Under the pieces are notes generated by a model that ran no database searches, had not been told where the DNA came from, and saw only the letters and a list, made by a program, of their open reading frames with translations. A program made the translations under genes and the position numbers. 64,000 nucleotides of DNA from JBOZRQ01 sp050789255 (GTDB lineage: Bacteria; Bacillota; Sulfobacillia; Symbiobacteriales; Symbiobacteriaceae): NCBI GenBank assembly GCA_050789255.1, contig JBOZRQ010000061.1:21254-85253 (forward strand), read 5' to 3'. This document shows positions 40,959 to 48,975 of this stretch, one piece after another; the stretch's first letter is position 1; the number at the start of each line of letters is the position of its first letter.

Positions 40959-42557
40959 CTACATGGAGATCCCCCAACGGGCCATTTTGCGGTATAGCAC
41001 CGACCTGTGCATACCGAGGCTCTTCGCGGCCTGGAGTTTATTGCCGTTGGAGCTGCGCAGTGCGTCGATGATCAGCTCCCGCTCAACCTCCTGCAGGGGA
41101 GTCCGGCGCTCAGCCGGCGCTGCTTCAGGCTCAGCCGGTGCGGCGGCCTGGCCCACAATGACGTACGGGGGCAGATCCCGCCAGTCAATCAGGTCGGCGT
41201 CGACCGTGTTGACCATCCGCTCCAGGGTGTGGACCAGCTGCCGCACGTTCCCGGGCCAGTGATACTTCTGCATGGCGTCCATGGCCGCCGGGGTCAGCGC
41301 CTTCACCTCAATGCCGGCTTCCGTGCAGACCCGGCCCATCAGGCTGCGCACCAGTGCGGGCACGTCGTCCAGACGCTCCCGCAGGGCTGGCATGCGCATT
41401 TCGATGACATTGAGGCGGTAGTACAGATCCTCGCGGAAGCGGCCCTGCGCCACTTCCTTGAGTAGATCCTTGTTGGTTGCTGCGACGATGCGCACATCCA
41501 CCTTGATGTCCTTTGTGCCGCCGACCTTCTGCACCTCGCGCTCCTGGATCGCCCGGAGCACCTTGGCCTGCATCTCCACGGGCATGTCCCCGATCTCGTC
41601 GAGGAAGATCGTGCCCCGATGGGCGAGCTCGAACTTGCCGGGTTTTCCGCCCTTGGCGGCGCCGCTGAAGGCCCCGGACTCGTAGCCGAAGAGCTCGGCC
41701 TCCAGCAGGTCCTTGGGGATCGCGGCACAGTTGATCTTCACAAAGGGAAAGGCCGCCCGGCGGCTCTCGGCGTGCATTGCGTGCGCCAGAAGCTCCTTGC
41801 CGGTGCCGCTCTCCCCCAGGATCAGAACGGTGGCGTTCGACTGGGCGGCTCTGCGTGCCATGGCTTTGAGCTGCGTCATGGCCGGGCCGTCGCCCACCAG
41901 GTCGCTCAGGCCGTAGCGGGCGCGGGCCTCGGAATTCATCTGGCGTTCGTAGTACTCCACCTGTCGCTGCAGCGCATCGAGCCGGTCCACCATGCTCTTT
42001 ACGCCCGCCACGCTGCGGAACATCACCCGGCCGACGGCCCCCATTAACTTCCCGCGCACATAGACCGGGTGGCGCTCGACGATGAACTCCTGCTGCCCGA
42101 CCTGGAACGGCCGACCGATTTCGGGGACACCGCTCCGCGCCACGACGTGCATGCGGGAGTTGGGAAGTGTGAGGGTAATGTGCCTTCCGATGACCTCTTC
42201 GCGGCGGACGTTCAGAATCACCTCATAGGCCCGGTTTAGGAAGAGAATGATGCCGTTGCTGTCCACGACCACCATGGCGTCCAGGGCGTCCTCAAAGACG
42301 CTGGAGATCAGGTCGCCCACGGTCTCCTGGGACCAAAAGCCGCCGCGGACCTGCTCCTGCATGCCTTTGGCCAGGGCCACCGCGGTGATATAGCCCACGG
42401 TGTGCCCGGACGGATCGGTCACCCAGGTGAGTTCGCAGGGCTCAATGTCGGTCAAAGCGGCCTCAGCCGGCACGCTGGGATCCTCCGGCGGACGGTACAT
42501 GCGCTGCAGCGTGCCCATGACCGGCGTCATGATGTCCCTGGCCAACAGACGTTCCAT
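40959..42557 (-). CDS. Sigma-54-dependent transcriptional activator (PAS - AAA+ - Fis HTH)
   Basis: A 532-residue enhancer-binding protein from ATG 42557, behind GGGGAGG. Residues 1-70 resemble half a CBS-like domain (RDIMTPV ... VTDPSGHTVGYITA); a PAS sensor spans about 88-185; the AAA+ domain has Walker A GESGTGKE (248-255) and the sigma-54 contact loop GAFSGA (295-300), a conservative Ser-for-Thr variant of GAFTGA; the C-terminus ends in a Fis-type helix-turn-helix. No receiver domain, so it probably senses a small molecule. It sits between two -24/-12 promoters and is the obvious activator of both operons. Confidence 0.94.
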   Translation of the reverse strand: MERLLARDIMTPVMGTLQRMYRPPEDPSVPAEAALTDIEPCELTWVTDPSGHTVGYITAVALAKGMQEQVRGGFWSQETVGDLISSVFEDALDAMVVVDSNGIILFLNRAYEVILNVRREEVIGRHITLTLPNSRMHVVARSGVPEIGRPFQVGQQEFIVERHPVYVRGKLMGAVGRVMFRSVAGVKSMVDRLDALQRQVEYYERQMNSEARARYGLSDLVGDGPAMTQLKAMARRAAQSNATVLILGESGTGKELLAHAMHAESRRAAFPFVKINCAAIPKDLLEAELFGYESGAFSGAAKGGKPGKFELAHRGTIFLDEIGDMPVEMQAKVLRAIQEREVQKVGGTKDIKVDVRIVAATNKDLLKEVAQGRFREDLYYRLNVIEMRMPALRERLDDVPALVRSLMGRVCTEAGIEVKALTPAAMDAMQKYHWPGNVRQLVHTLERMVNTVDADLIDWRDLPPYVIVGQAAAPAEPEAAPAERRTPLQEVERELIIDALRSSNGNKLQAAKSLGMHRSVLYRKMARWGISM

Positions 42558-42598
42558 GTTGCCTCCCCCTCCGGTGTGTCTCCGGCTACATGTCTCAC

Positions 42599-42672
42599 TG
42601 TCGCTGTCGCAAATGCGACACTGCAGGCGAGTGTCGCAAGGTGCACCTGTCGCAAACGGCGACACTGTCGCA
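42599..42672. promoter_or_regulatory. TGTCGC repeat array: probable enhancer sites of the sigma-54 activator
   Basis: TGTCGC occurs at 42599, 42605, 42632, 42648 and 42666, and its complement GCGACA at 42615 and 42659. They form two palindromes, TGTCGCA-AA-TGCGACA (42605-42620) and TGTCGC-N5-GCGACA (42648-42664), plus three half sites. The array lies about 120-200 bases upstream of the -24/-12 promoter at 42785, the normal distance for enhancer sites, and also just upstream of the activator's own start, allowing autoregulation. Confidence 0.8.
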
Positions 42673-42784
42673 CGATTGCACCCATCATACCACCGGGTTG
42701 CGTCAGGTTTCGTGACATATCCGTGCCGTATGGGCTGGGTCAAAAGCATCAGGAAAGTACTCCGGTGCTTGCTTTTGACTCGGG

Positions 42785-42801
42785 TTGGCACACCGATTGC
42801 T
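42785..42801 (+). promoter_or_regulatory. Sigma-54 (-24/-12) promoter of the dehydrogenase-permease operon
   Basis: TTGGCAC (42785-42791), five bases, TTGCT (42797-42801): both invariant dinucleotides GG and GC are present at the right spacing. It is 40 bases before the ATG of the dehydrogenase gene. Confidence 0.85.
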
Positions 42802-42840
42802 TTATGCTGGGGTAGCACATGTGGAAAGGGGTATCGATCA

Positions 42841-43581
42841 ATGCGACTCAAAGAGCGTGTGGTTCTGATCACAGGCGGCGGTCGTGGCATTGGCCGCGAG
42901 GGCGCCCTGGCGTTTGCCCGTGAAGGCGCCAAGGTAGTCATTGCCGACTTCGACGCCGAATCTGGTGAGCAGACCGCATCCGAGATCCAGGCCTCTGGTG
43001 GCGAAGCGATGTTTGTGAAGGTGAATGTGGCTGACCGAGCCAGCGTTAACGCTGCCGTGGAGACCGTCCTAACCCGCTACGGACGGATCGACGTGCTGGT
43101 CAACAACGCCGGCATCACCGCTGACGCCACCCTGATGAAGATGAGCGAAGAGGCCTGGGACAAGGTCATCGCCGTCAACCTGAAGGGCGTTTTCAACATG
43201 ACTCAGGCCGTGGTGCCGAACATGGTTGCCAACGGCCATGGCCGCATCATCAACACTTCGTCGGTGGTCGGCCGCTTCGGCAACTTCGGCCAGACCAACT
43301 ACGCTGCCACCAAGGCCGGCGTGATTGGCATGACCCAGACCTGGGCCAAGGAGCTGGGCGCCAAGGGCATTACCTGCAACGCTGTCGCCCCCGGCTTCAT
43401 TCTTACGGAAATGACCGCCAAGATGCCCGAGAAGGTCTTGGAGATGATGAAGGAGAAGGCTCCGGTACGCCGCCTCGGCCTCCCGAGCGATATCGCCAAC
43501 GCCTACGTCTTCCTGGCGCTGGACGAGTCCAGCTTCGTCAACGGCCACGTGCTGGCTGTCGACGGCGGGTTGGTCCTCTAA
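42841..43581 (+). CDS. Short-chain dehydrogenase (FabG/PhaB/3-hydroxybutyrate dehydrogenase type)
   Basis: A 246-residue classical SDR. TGGGRGIG (11-18) binds the nucleotide, NNAG is at 88-91, and the catalytic set is Ser141, Tyr154 and Lys158. ATG 42841 follows AAAGGGG. By fold it could be 3-oxoacyl-ACP reductase, acetoacetyl-CoA reductase or 3-hydroxybutyrate dehydrogenase. Expression from a sigma-54 promoter with a GntP permease and, across the activator, a CoA-transferase and thiolase favours oxidation of 3-hydroxybutyrate (or its CoA ester) to acetoacetate. Acidic residues after strand 2 (ADFDAE) suggest NAD rather than NADP. Confidence 0.88.
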   Translation: MRLKERVVLITGGGRGIGREGALAFAREGAKVVIADFDAESGEQTASEIQASGGEAMFVKVNVADRASVNAAVETVLTRYGRIDVLVNNAGITADATLMKMSEEAWDKVIAVNLKGVFNMTQAVVPNMVANGHGRIINTSSVVGRFGNFGQTNYAATKAGVIGMTQTWAKELGAKGITCNAVAPGFILTEMTAKMPEKVLEMMKEKAPVRRLGLPSDIANAYVFLALDESSFVNGHVLAVDGGLVL

Positions 43582-43624
43582 CTAGCCCCGGCTCACAGAG
43601 TCAGCTAACCGAGGAGGGTACAGC

Positions 43625-45019
43625 TTGATTCAAGTTCTCGCGATCATCCTGAGCCTTGTGCTGCTGATCTACTTCGCCTACAAGGGCTTTAACGTCATCC
43701 TGTTCGCCCCTGTCTTCGCCCTGATTGCCGCTGCTGTCTCTGGCCTTGACATTATGCCGGCCTTCTCCGAGCTCTTTATGCTGAAGCTCGCCACCTACGT
43801 GAAGAACTTCTTCCCACTCTTCATGCTGGGCGCCGTATTCGGCAAGGTCATGGATGCCACCGGCGCCGCCAAGGCGATCGCCCACTGGATTCTGCAGAAG
43901 CTCGGCCCGTCCCGGGCGATTCTGTCCGTCATCCTCTCCGCTGCGGTTCTGACCTATGGCGGCGTCTCGCTGTTCGTCGTAGCCTTTGCCATTTACCCCT
44001 TCGCCGCCGCCATCTTCCGTGAGGGCAACATCCCCAAGCGGCTGATCCCCGGCACCATCGCTACGGGCTCCTTCACCTTCACCATGACCGCCCTGCCCGG
44101 CAGCCCGCAGATCCAGAACCTGATCCCCGCCAAGTACTTTGGCACCACCGCCTACGCCGCTCCCGTGACCGGCATTTTCGCCTCCGCCTTCATGTTTGGC
44201 GCCGGCCTTATGTGGCTGGAGTACCGCCGCAAGAAGGCCCAGGCCGCCGGTGAGGGCTACGGCAACCACACCAAGAACGAGCCCGAGAAGAAGATCGACG
44301 AGACCGCTCTGCCCAACCCGTTGTTCTCGACGCTGCCGCTGCTGGCGGTTCTCGGCGTCAACTTCTGGTTGACCCGGGCGATTCCCAAGTGGGATCCCAC
44401 GATGATGAAGGACTACGAGAAGCTCCCCCTGGCCACCACGACCCTTCCCGGCGTGGCCGCCAACTGGGCGCTGATCATCGCCCTGGTCGTCGGCATTCTG
44501 CTGGCGATCGTGATCTCGTGGAGGGTCATCAAGGAGAAGCTGGCCGCCACCCTGAACGAGGGCACCATCGGCTCGCTGCTGGCAATCATGAACACCGCCT
44601 CCGAGGTCGGCTACGGCAACGTAATCTCCTCACTGGCGGGCTTCAAGACCATCTCCACCGCCCTGCTGGCGATCAAGGGGACCCCGCTGATCTCCGAGGC
44701 TGTGGCTGTGAACCTGCTGGCCGGCATTACCGGCTCCGCCTCCGGCGGCATGTCGATCGCCCTGGAGACCCTGGGCAAGCAGTACATGGAGTGGGCCGGC
44801 CGCACCAACGTGAGCCCCGAAATGCTGCACCGCATCGCCTCGATCTCCTCCGGCGGCTTTGACACCCTGCCCCACAACGGCGCCGTCATTACGCTGCTGG
44901 CGATCACGGGCATGACCCACAAGGATTCCTATATCGATATCGGTATGACCTCGCTGGTGATCCCGGTCCTGTCGGGCATCCTCAGCATCCTGCTGTACTC
45001 GATTACCGGTATCGCTTAA
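43625..45019 (+). CDS. GntP-family permease, probably for 3-hydroxybutyrate or a similar acid
   Basis: A 464-residue membrane protein with about 12-13 helices, TTG start seven bases after GGAGGG. GntP-family landmarks include the early RGFNVILFAP-like stretch (KGFNVILFAPVFAL), TGSFTFTMTALPGSPQIQN and ISSGGFDTLPHNGAVI. Members import gluconate, and one branch imports 3-hydroxybutyrate or other short-chain acids; the linked dehydrogenase points to that branch. It ends the sigma-54 operon before a strong terminator. Confidence 0.87.
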   Translation: MIQVLAIILSLVLLIYFAYKGFNVILFAPVFALIAAAVSGLDIMPAFSELFMLKLATYVKNFFPLFMLGAVFGKVMDATGAAKAIAHWILQKLGPSRAILSVILSAAVLTYGGVSLFVVAFAIYPFAAAIFREGNIPKRLIPGTIATGSFTFTMTALPGSPQIQNLIPAKYFGTTAYAAPVTGIFASAFMFGAGLMWLEYRRKKAQAAGEGYGNHTKNEPEKKIDETALPNPLFSTLPLLAVLGVNFWLTRAIPKWDPTMMKDYEKLPLATTTLPGVAANWALIIALVVGILLAIVISWRVIKEKLAATLNEGTIGSLLAIMNTASEVGYGNVISSLAGFKTISTALLAIKGTPLISEAVAVNLLAGITGSASGGMSIALETLGKQYMEWAGRTNVSPEMLHRIASISSGGFDTLPHNGAVITLLAITGMTHKDSYIDIGMTSLVIPVLSGILSILLYSITGIA

Positions 45020-45035
45020 GCCTTCAGGGCATGAG

Positions 45036-45074
45036 AAGAGGCGAGCCTCGCATCTGGCGGGGCTCGCCTCTTTT
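45036..45074. terminator. Strong terminator between convergent permease genes
   Basis: AAGAGGCGAGCC (45036-45047) pairs with GGCTCGCCTCTT (45061-45072), followed by TT. The plus strand is clearly terminated; the minus strand has TCTCATGCC after the stem and little T-tract. Confidence 0.8.
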
Positions 45075-45087
45075 GGATTGGAGGGGC

Positions 45088-46590
45088 CTACGCGGCCGTT
45101 TGTTGGGAGCGCCGGCGGTCCATGACCCGACGCACGATCGGGTACAGGATCGACAAGGCCGACAGGACCAGCAGGGCCAAGGAGATCGGTTGGGTGAAGA
45201 AGATCGAGACGCTGCCGTCCGACAGGGTGAGTGACTGGCGCATCGCCTGCTCCATGAGGTCGCCGAGCACCAGCGAGAGCAGCAGGGGCGCCGCCGGGAA
45301 GTCGAGCAGCCGCATGACGTAGCCCAGAATGCCGAAGCCCACCAGGAGCACCACGTCGAAGGTGCTGGTGCTGTTTGCCCAGACGCCCAGGAAGGCGAAC
45401 GCCAGCACCATGGGCATCAGAATGTTCTTGGGCAGGTCGAGCATCTTGGCGAACAGGCCGACCAGCGGCAGGTTCAGGACCAGCAGCATCGCGTTGCCGA
45501 TATACATGGAGGCGATCAGGCCCCAGAACATATCGGGGTTGTCGTGGATCAGCAGGGGGCCGGGCTTCAGGCCAAACATCATCAGGGCGCCGAGCATGAC
45601 CGCCGTGGTGCCCGAACCGGGGAGGCCCAGCGTGAGCAGGGGCACCATGGCGCCGCCGGCGGCTGCGTTGTTGGCCGACTCGGGGCCGGCCACGCCTGCG
45701 ATGGCGCCCTTGCCGAACCTCTCGGGGTTCTTGCTGAGGCGCTTCTCCACCATGTAGGACATGAAGGAGGAGATCGTAGCGCCCGCGCCGGGCAGCACGC
45801 CCAGGAAGAAGCCAAGGAACGAGCCGCGCATGATCGGGGCGAACGACTCCTTGAACTGCTCCTTGGTCAGCCACAGCCGGTCGCGGACGGCGATCCGCTC
45901 GCCCTCCTCCTCGGGCCGGGTGGTGCTGTCAAATACCTCGCCGAGGGCGAAGAGGGCGACTGCGGGGATCAGGAACTCGATGCCGCTGAGCAACTCCGGC
46001 ACGCCGAAGGTGAACCGGGTAATGCCCGTCTGCAGGTCGATGCCGACCGTGGAGAGCATGAGGCCCAGCACCATGGAGATCAGCGCCTTGATCATGTTCC
46101 CTTCGCCGAGCGACGCTACGGCGGTCAGACCTAGGACCATCAGAGCGAAGTACTCGGGCGGGCCGAACTTGACCGCCACTGTGGCAAGAGCCGGCGCTAG
46201 CAGCATCAGCAGCAGGACCGAGATGGTGCCTGCGATGAAGGAGCCTATGGCTGCCACGGCCAGGGCGGCGCCCGCCTTGCCCTGTTTGGCCATTTGGTAG
46301 CCGTCCAGGGTGGTCACGACCGAGCTGTTCTCGCCGGGGGTGTTGATCAGGATGGAGGTGGTGGAACCGCCGTACATGGCGCCGTAGTAGACGCCCGCCA
46401 TCATGATCATCGCCGTGGTCGGGTTCATGCCGAAGGTGAAGGGGATCAGCATGGCGACGCCGCTGATCGGGCCGATGCCGGGAAGAACGCCGATGACGGT
46501 GCCCATGAGGGCGCCGATGAAGCAGTAAATCAGGTTGATGGGGCTGATGGCGGTGGCGAAGCCGCCCGCCAGATACTGTATGCCTTCCAA
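45088..46590 (-). CDS. tctA: Tripartite tricarboxylate transporter large membrane subunit TctA
   Basis: A 500-residue protein with about 11-12 helices, TTG start behind a perfect AAGGAGGT. GVLPGIGPISGVAMLIPFTFGMNPTTAMIMMAGVYYGAMYGGSTTSILINTPGE-type motifs (about residues 38-95) are diagnostic of TctA. It forms the translocation path for di/tricarboxylates or similar organic acids delivered by the extracellular TctC. It follows tctB by 13 bases. Confidence 0.95.
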   Translation of the reverse strand: MEGIQYLAGGFATAISPINLIYCFIGALMGTVIGVLPGIGPISGVAMLIPFTFGMNPTTAMIMMAGVYYGAMYGGSTTSILINTPGENSSVVTTLDGYQMAKQGKAGAALAVAAIGSFIAGTISVLLLMLLAPALATVAVKFGPPEYFALMVLGLTAVASLGEGNMIKALISMVLGLMLSTVGIDLQTGITRFTFGVPELLSGIEFLIPAVALFALGEVFDSTTRPEEEGERIAVRDRLWLTKEQFKESFAPIMRGSFLGFFLGVLPGAGATISSFMSYMVEKRLSKNPERFGKGAIAGVAGPESANNAAAGGAMVPLLTLGLPGSGTTAVMLGALMMFGLKPGPLLIHDNPDMFWGLIASMYIGNAMLLVLNLPLVGLFAKMLDLPKNILMPMVLAFAFLGVWANSTSTFDVVLLVGFGILGYVMRLLDFPAAPLLLSLVLGDLMEQAMRQSLTLSDGSVSIFFTQPISLALLVLSALSILYPIVRRVMDRRRSQQTAA

Positions 46591-46603
46591 GCGGACGACC
46601 TCC

Positions 46604-47056
46604 TTAGAATGGGAGAATGCCTTGAGCCAGGGAGACCTTCAGCACGTAGACGAACAGCGCGTAGACGCCCACGGAGAACCCAACGCCGATGGAGATGGTC
46701 TTGCCCCACGGCCGGGCGCCGAGAAGGGCCATCGTCCCGATGAGGAAGAGGCTTGTCGCGATGATGAAGCCCAGCTTGCCCAGCAGCAGGGCGTACGCCA
46801 CGGTGGCCCCGATCAGCTTCAGCAGCAGAGGAATGTTGACGCCTTCCATGATCGGCTTGCCTTCCGGGGTTCGGCCGCTCTGCACGAAGTAGACGAGGGA
46901 GAGGAGCAAGAGCAGGCCGCCCAGAATCAGGGGCAGGACGTAGGCGTCTACCACGCCGGTGGTCGCCAGGGCGAACCGGGGCAGGTTCCAGGCCCCGGCC
47001 ATATAGATGATGGAGAAGAGTGCGAGGCCAAGGGCCACAATCTGCTCACGCCGCAT
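46604..47056 (-). CDS. tctB: Tripartite tricarboxylate transporter small membrane subunit TctB
   Basis: A 150-residue protein with four predicted helices, the usual TctB size and topology; sequence is poorly conserved in this family, so the call rests on size, topology and its place between tctC and tctA. GTGAGGTGAG lies before the ATG. It pairs with TctA in the membrane. Confidence 0.88.
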   Translation of the reverse strand: MRREQIVALGLALFSIIYMAGAWNLPRFALATTGVVDAYVLPLILGGLLLLLSLVYFVQSGRTPEGKPIMEGVNIPLLLKLIGATVAYALLLGKLGFIIATSLFLIGTMALLGARPWGKTISIGVGFSVGVYALFVYVLKVSLAQGILPF

Positions 47057-47075
47057 AGATACTCACCTCACAGAG

Positions 47076-47105
47076 CGGGGGGCCTCCACTGGTGGCGGCC
47101 CCCCG
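47076..47105 (-). promoter_or_regulatory. Intercistronic hairpin between tctC and tctB
   Basis: CGGGGGGCC (47076-47084) pairs with GGCCCCCCG (47097-47105) and lacks a T-tract on the minus strand. Like the hairpin at 141-175 it lies between a binding-protein gene and its membrane partner, probably favouring high binding-protein expression. Confidence 0.6.
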
Positions 47106-47110
47106 TCATC

Positions 47111-48160
47111 TTACTTTTTGAGCAGTCCGATCTCGGAGAGCAGGGTCTCCATGGCCTTGGACTCGGCGTCGAGGAGCTTCTTGAAGTCGGCGGTGTTCTT
47201 GTACTCCAGCACCCAGCCGTACTTGGCCGCCTCGTCCTGCCAGGCCTTGGTCTTCACCATCTTCTCCAGGGTGGACTCCCAGAACTTGCGGGCCTCTTCC
47301 GGCATGTTGGGCGGGCCGAAGAAACCGCGCCACACGGTGAAGTCAGCGTCGATGCCGGACTCCCTGAAGGTCGGGACATCCTTGATCGCATCGACTCGCT
47401 TGGGAGCGGTAACGGCCAGGATGCGCACCTTGCCGGCCCGGGCCTGCTCGGTCACCTCGCCGATACCGGTGGAGATCACGTCCACATGGCCGCCCAGCAG
47501 GGCGGTCAGGGCCTCGCCGCCACCTTGGAAGCTCACGTAGGGAATGGACTTCACGTCGACCCCGGCGATCTTCGCAGGCTTCAGGAAGGCCAGGTGGTCC
47601 ATTGAGCCGGGCGCCGAGCCGCCGCCGAGCTTGACGCTCTTGGGATCGGCCTTCATGGCGGTGAAGAGCTCCTGGATGGTCTTGAACTTGGAGTCGGCCC
47701 GCACCACGGCCACGTCGTAGTCGGACATGACCTGGGCGATCGGGGTGATGTCGTTGTGGGTCAGCTTGGTCACGCCGGTGAGCGGGTTCAGAATGATCGG
47801 CGCCGAGTGAACGTTGAGGACGTACCCGTCGCCCTTCTTCTCCCAGAGGTAGGTCATACCCACCGACTGTCCGCCGCCGGACTTGTTGGTGACACCAATG
47901 GCCTGGGTGACAAGCTTTTCGTCGGCCAGGATCTTTGCAGCGGTGCGGGCCGCTGTATCCAGGCCGCCGCCGGCGCCGGAGGCGGCGACAAACTCAATCG
48001 CCTTCTCCGGGTACTTGCTTGCCGGAGCAGTCGTAGTCGTGGACGTGGCCGGAGTTCCAGACGACGTCGAAGAACTGGACGGTTTGGATCCGCTGCAACC
48101 TGCCAGGGCTACTGTAAACAGAAGCCCTGCCGCCAATGCGGCTTTCATCCTATGTCTCAT
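47111..48160 (-). CDS. tctC: Tripartite tricarboxylate transporter binding lipoprotein TctC (Bug family)
   Basis: A 349-residue surface lipoprotein. The lipobox V-A-L-A-G-C is followed by a Ser/Thr linker, then a Bug-type domain opening YPEKAIEFVAASGAGGGLDTAAR, the loop that binds carboxylates, and later GGGSAPGSMDHLA. It captures an organic acid and hands it to TctAB. First gene of the tct operon; a candidate response-regulator site lies about 85-100 bases upstream. Confidence 0.93.
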   Translation of the reverse strand: MRHRMKAALAAGLLFTVALAGCSGSKPSSSSTSSGTPATSTTTTAPASKYPEKAIEFVAASGAGGGLDTAARTAAKILADEKLVTQAIGVTNKSGGGQSVGMTYLWEKKGDGYVLNVHSAPIILNPLTGVTKLTHNDITPIAQVMSDYDVAVVRADSKFKTIQELFTAMKADPKSVKLGGGSAPGSMDHLAFLKPAKIAGVDVKSIPYVSFQGGGEALTALLGGHVDVISTGIGEVTEQARAGKVRILAVTAPKRVDAIKDVPTFRESGIDADFTVWRGFFGPPNMPEEARKFWESTLEKMVKTKAWQDEAAKYGWVLEYKNTADFKKLLDAESKAMETLLSEIGLLKK

Positions 48161-48244
48161 CCGTCAATCCCCCCATGTATCTAACCAACCTGGTGTTACC
48201 TTAACATTTCGCCCCTTTATATGTCCCGAATAGACCGTATTGAG

Positions 48245-48261
48245 CATAAAGTCCATAAAGT
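48245..48261. promoter_or_regulatory. Direct repeat, candidate response-regulator site upstream of tctC
   Basis: CATAAAGT is repeated at 48245-48252 and 48254-48261, a nine-base period, in an A+T-rich stretch between the regulator's terminator and tctC. CitB/DcuR-type regulators bind A+T-rich repeats, so this is a plausible site for the adjacent regulator. Confidence 0.45.
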
Positions 48262-48270
48262 TCACAAGAA

Positions 48271-48298
48271 AGGGCGCCGCTGCGATCAGCGGCGCCCT
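48271..48298 (-). terminator. Terminator overlapping the end of the response-regulator gene
   Basis: AGGGCGCCGCTG (48271-48282) pairs with CAGCGGCGCCCT (48287-48298), and the minus strand continues TTCTTGTG. The stop codon of the regulator (48286-48288) lies inside the hairpin. Confidence 0.75.
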
Positions 48299-48975
48299 GT
48301 GCGTACGTATAGCCGTTCCGGTCTGCCTACGTCGCCGTACCCGACCTGGACCATGGCCCGGTTGATGCTGGAGAGGTACTCCAGGTAGCGCCGGGCGGTG
48401 GTCCGGCTCAGGCCGGTCGCGCTCCCGAACTCCTCGGCGGTGAGCGGTTTCCCGGCGGACTCCAGCCCGGCGATCACCCGGTCCAACGTGAGCGGGTCGA
48501 TCCCCTTGGGGAGCTCGCCGGGCGCCCCCGCACCCGTAGCCGGGACGGGGCGCCCCAGCAGCCGGTCCACGACCTGCTGCTCCACCTCTCCGGCGGCCGA
48601 CAGCCCCTGCCACTCCTCCCGGTACCGGGTAAGCGCCTCAGCGAAACGCTCGAAGCGATACGGCTTGAGAATGTAGTCGACCGCGCCCACCCGAAGCGCC
48701 TGCTGCACAGTCGCTGCCTCCTTCGCCGCCGTCACAATGATCACGTCGGCGGTGTGTCCGGCAGACCGCAGGCGGCGAAGCAGGTCGAGCCCACTGCCGT
48801 CGGGCAGGTACAGGTCCAAAATGAGCAGGTCGGGCCGCAGTTCGACCAGCATTTGCTCCGCTGCCGCGGCCGTGCCGGCTACGCCAGCGACTGCGAACCC
48901 GTCCACTTGCTCCACGAACGACCTGTTGACCTGAGCAACCCTGGCGTCGTCCTCCACGACGAGAACGGTAAGCAT
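48286..48975 (-). CDS. CitB/DcuR-type response regulator
   Basis: A 229-residue regulator. The receiver domain (about 1-120) has the acidic pair E8-D9, phospho-acceptor Asp54 in LILDLYLPDG, and Lys in LKPYRFE. The C-terminal part (about 155-225) has the CitB-family helix-turn-helix (LTAEEFGSATGLSRTTARRYLEYL). Its ATG directly follows the kinase stop (TAGATG). It should activate the tct genes in response to external organic acids. Confidence 0.92.
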   Translation of the reverse strand: MLTVLVVEDDARVAQVNRSFVEQVDGFAVAGVAGTAAAAEQMLVELRPDLLILDLYLPDGSGLDLLRRLRSAGHTADVIIVTAAKEAATVQQALRVGAVDYILKPYRFERFAEALTRYREEWQGLSAAGEVEQQVVDRLLGRPVPATGAGAPGELPKGIDPLTLDRVIAGLESAGKPLTAEEFGSATGLSRTTARRYLEYLSSINRAMVQVGYGDVGRPERLYVRTGRR

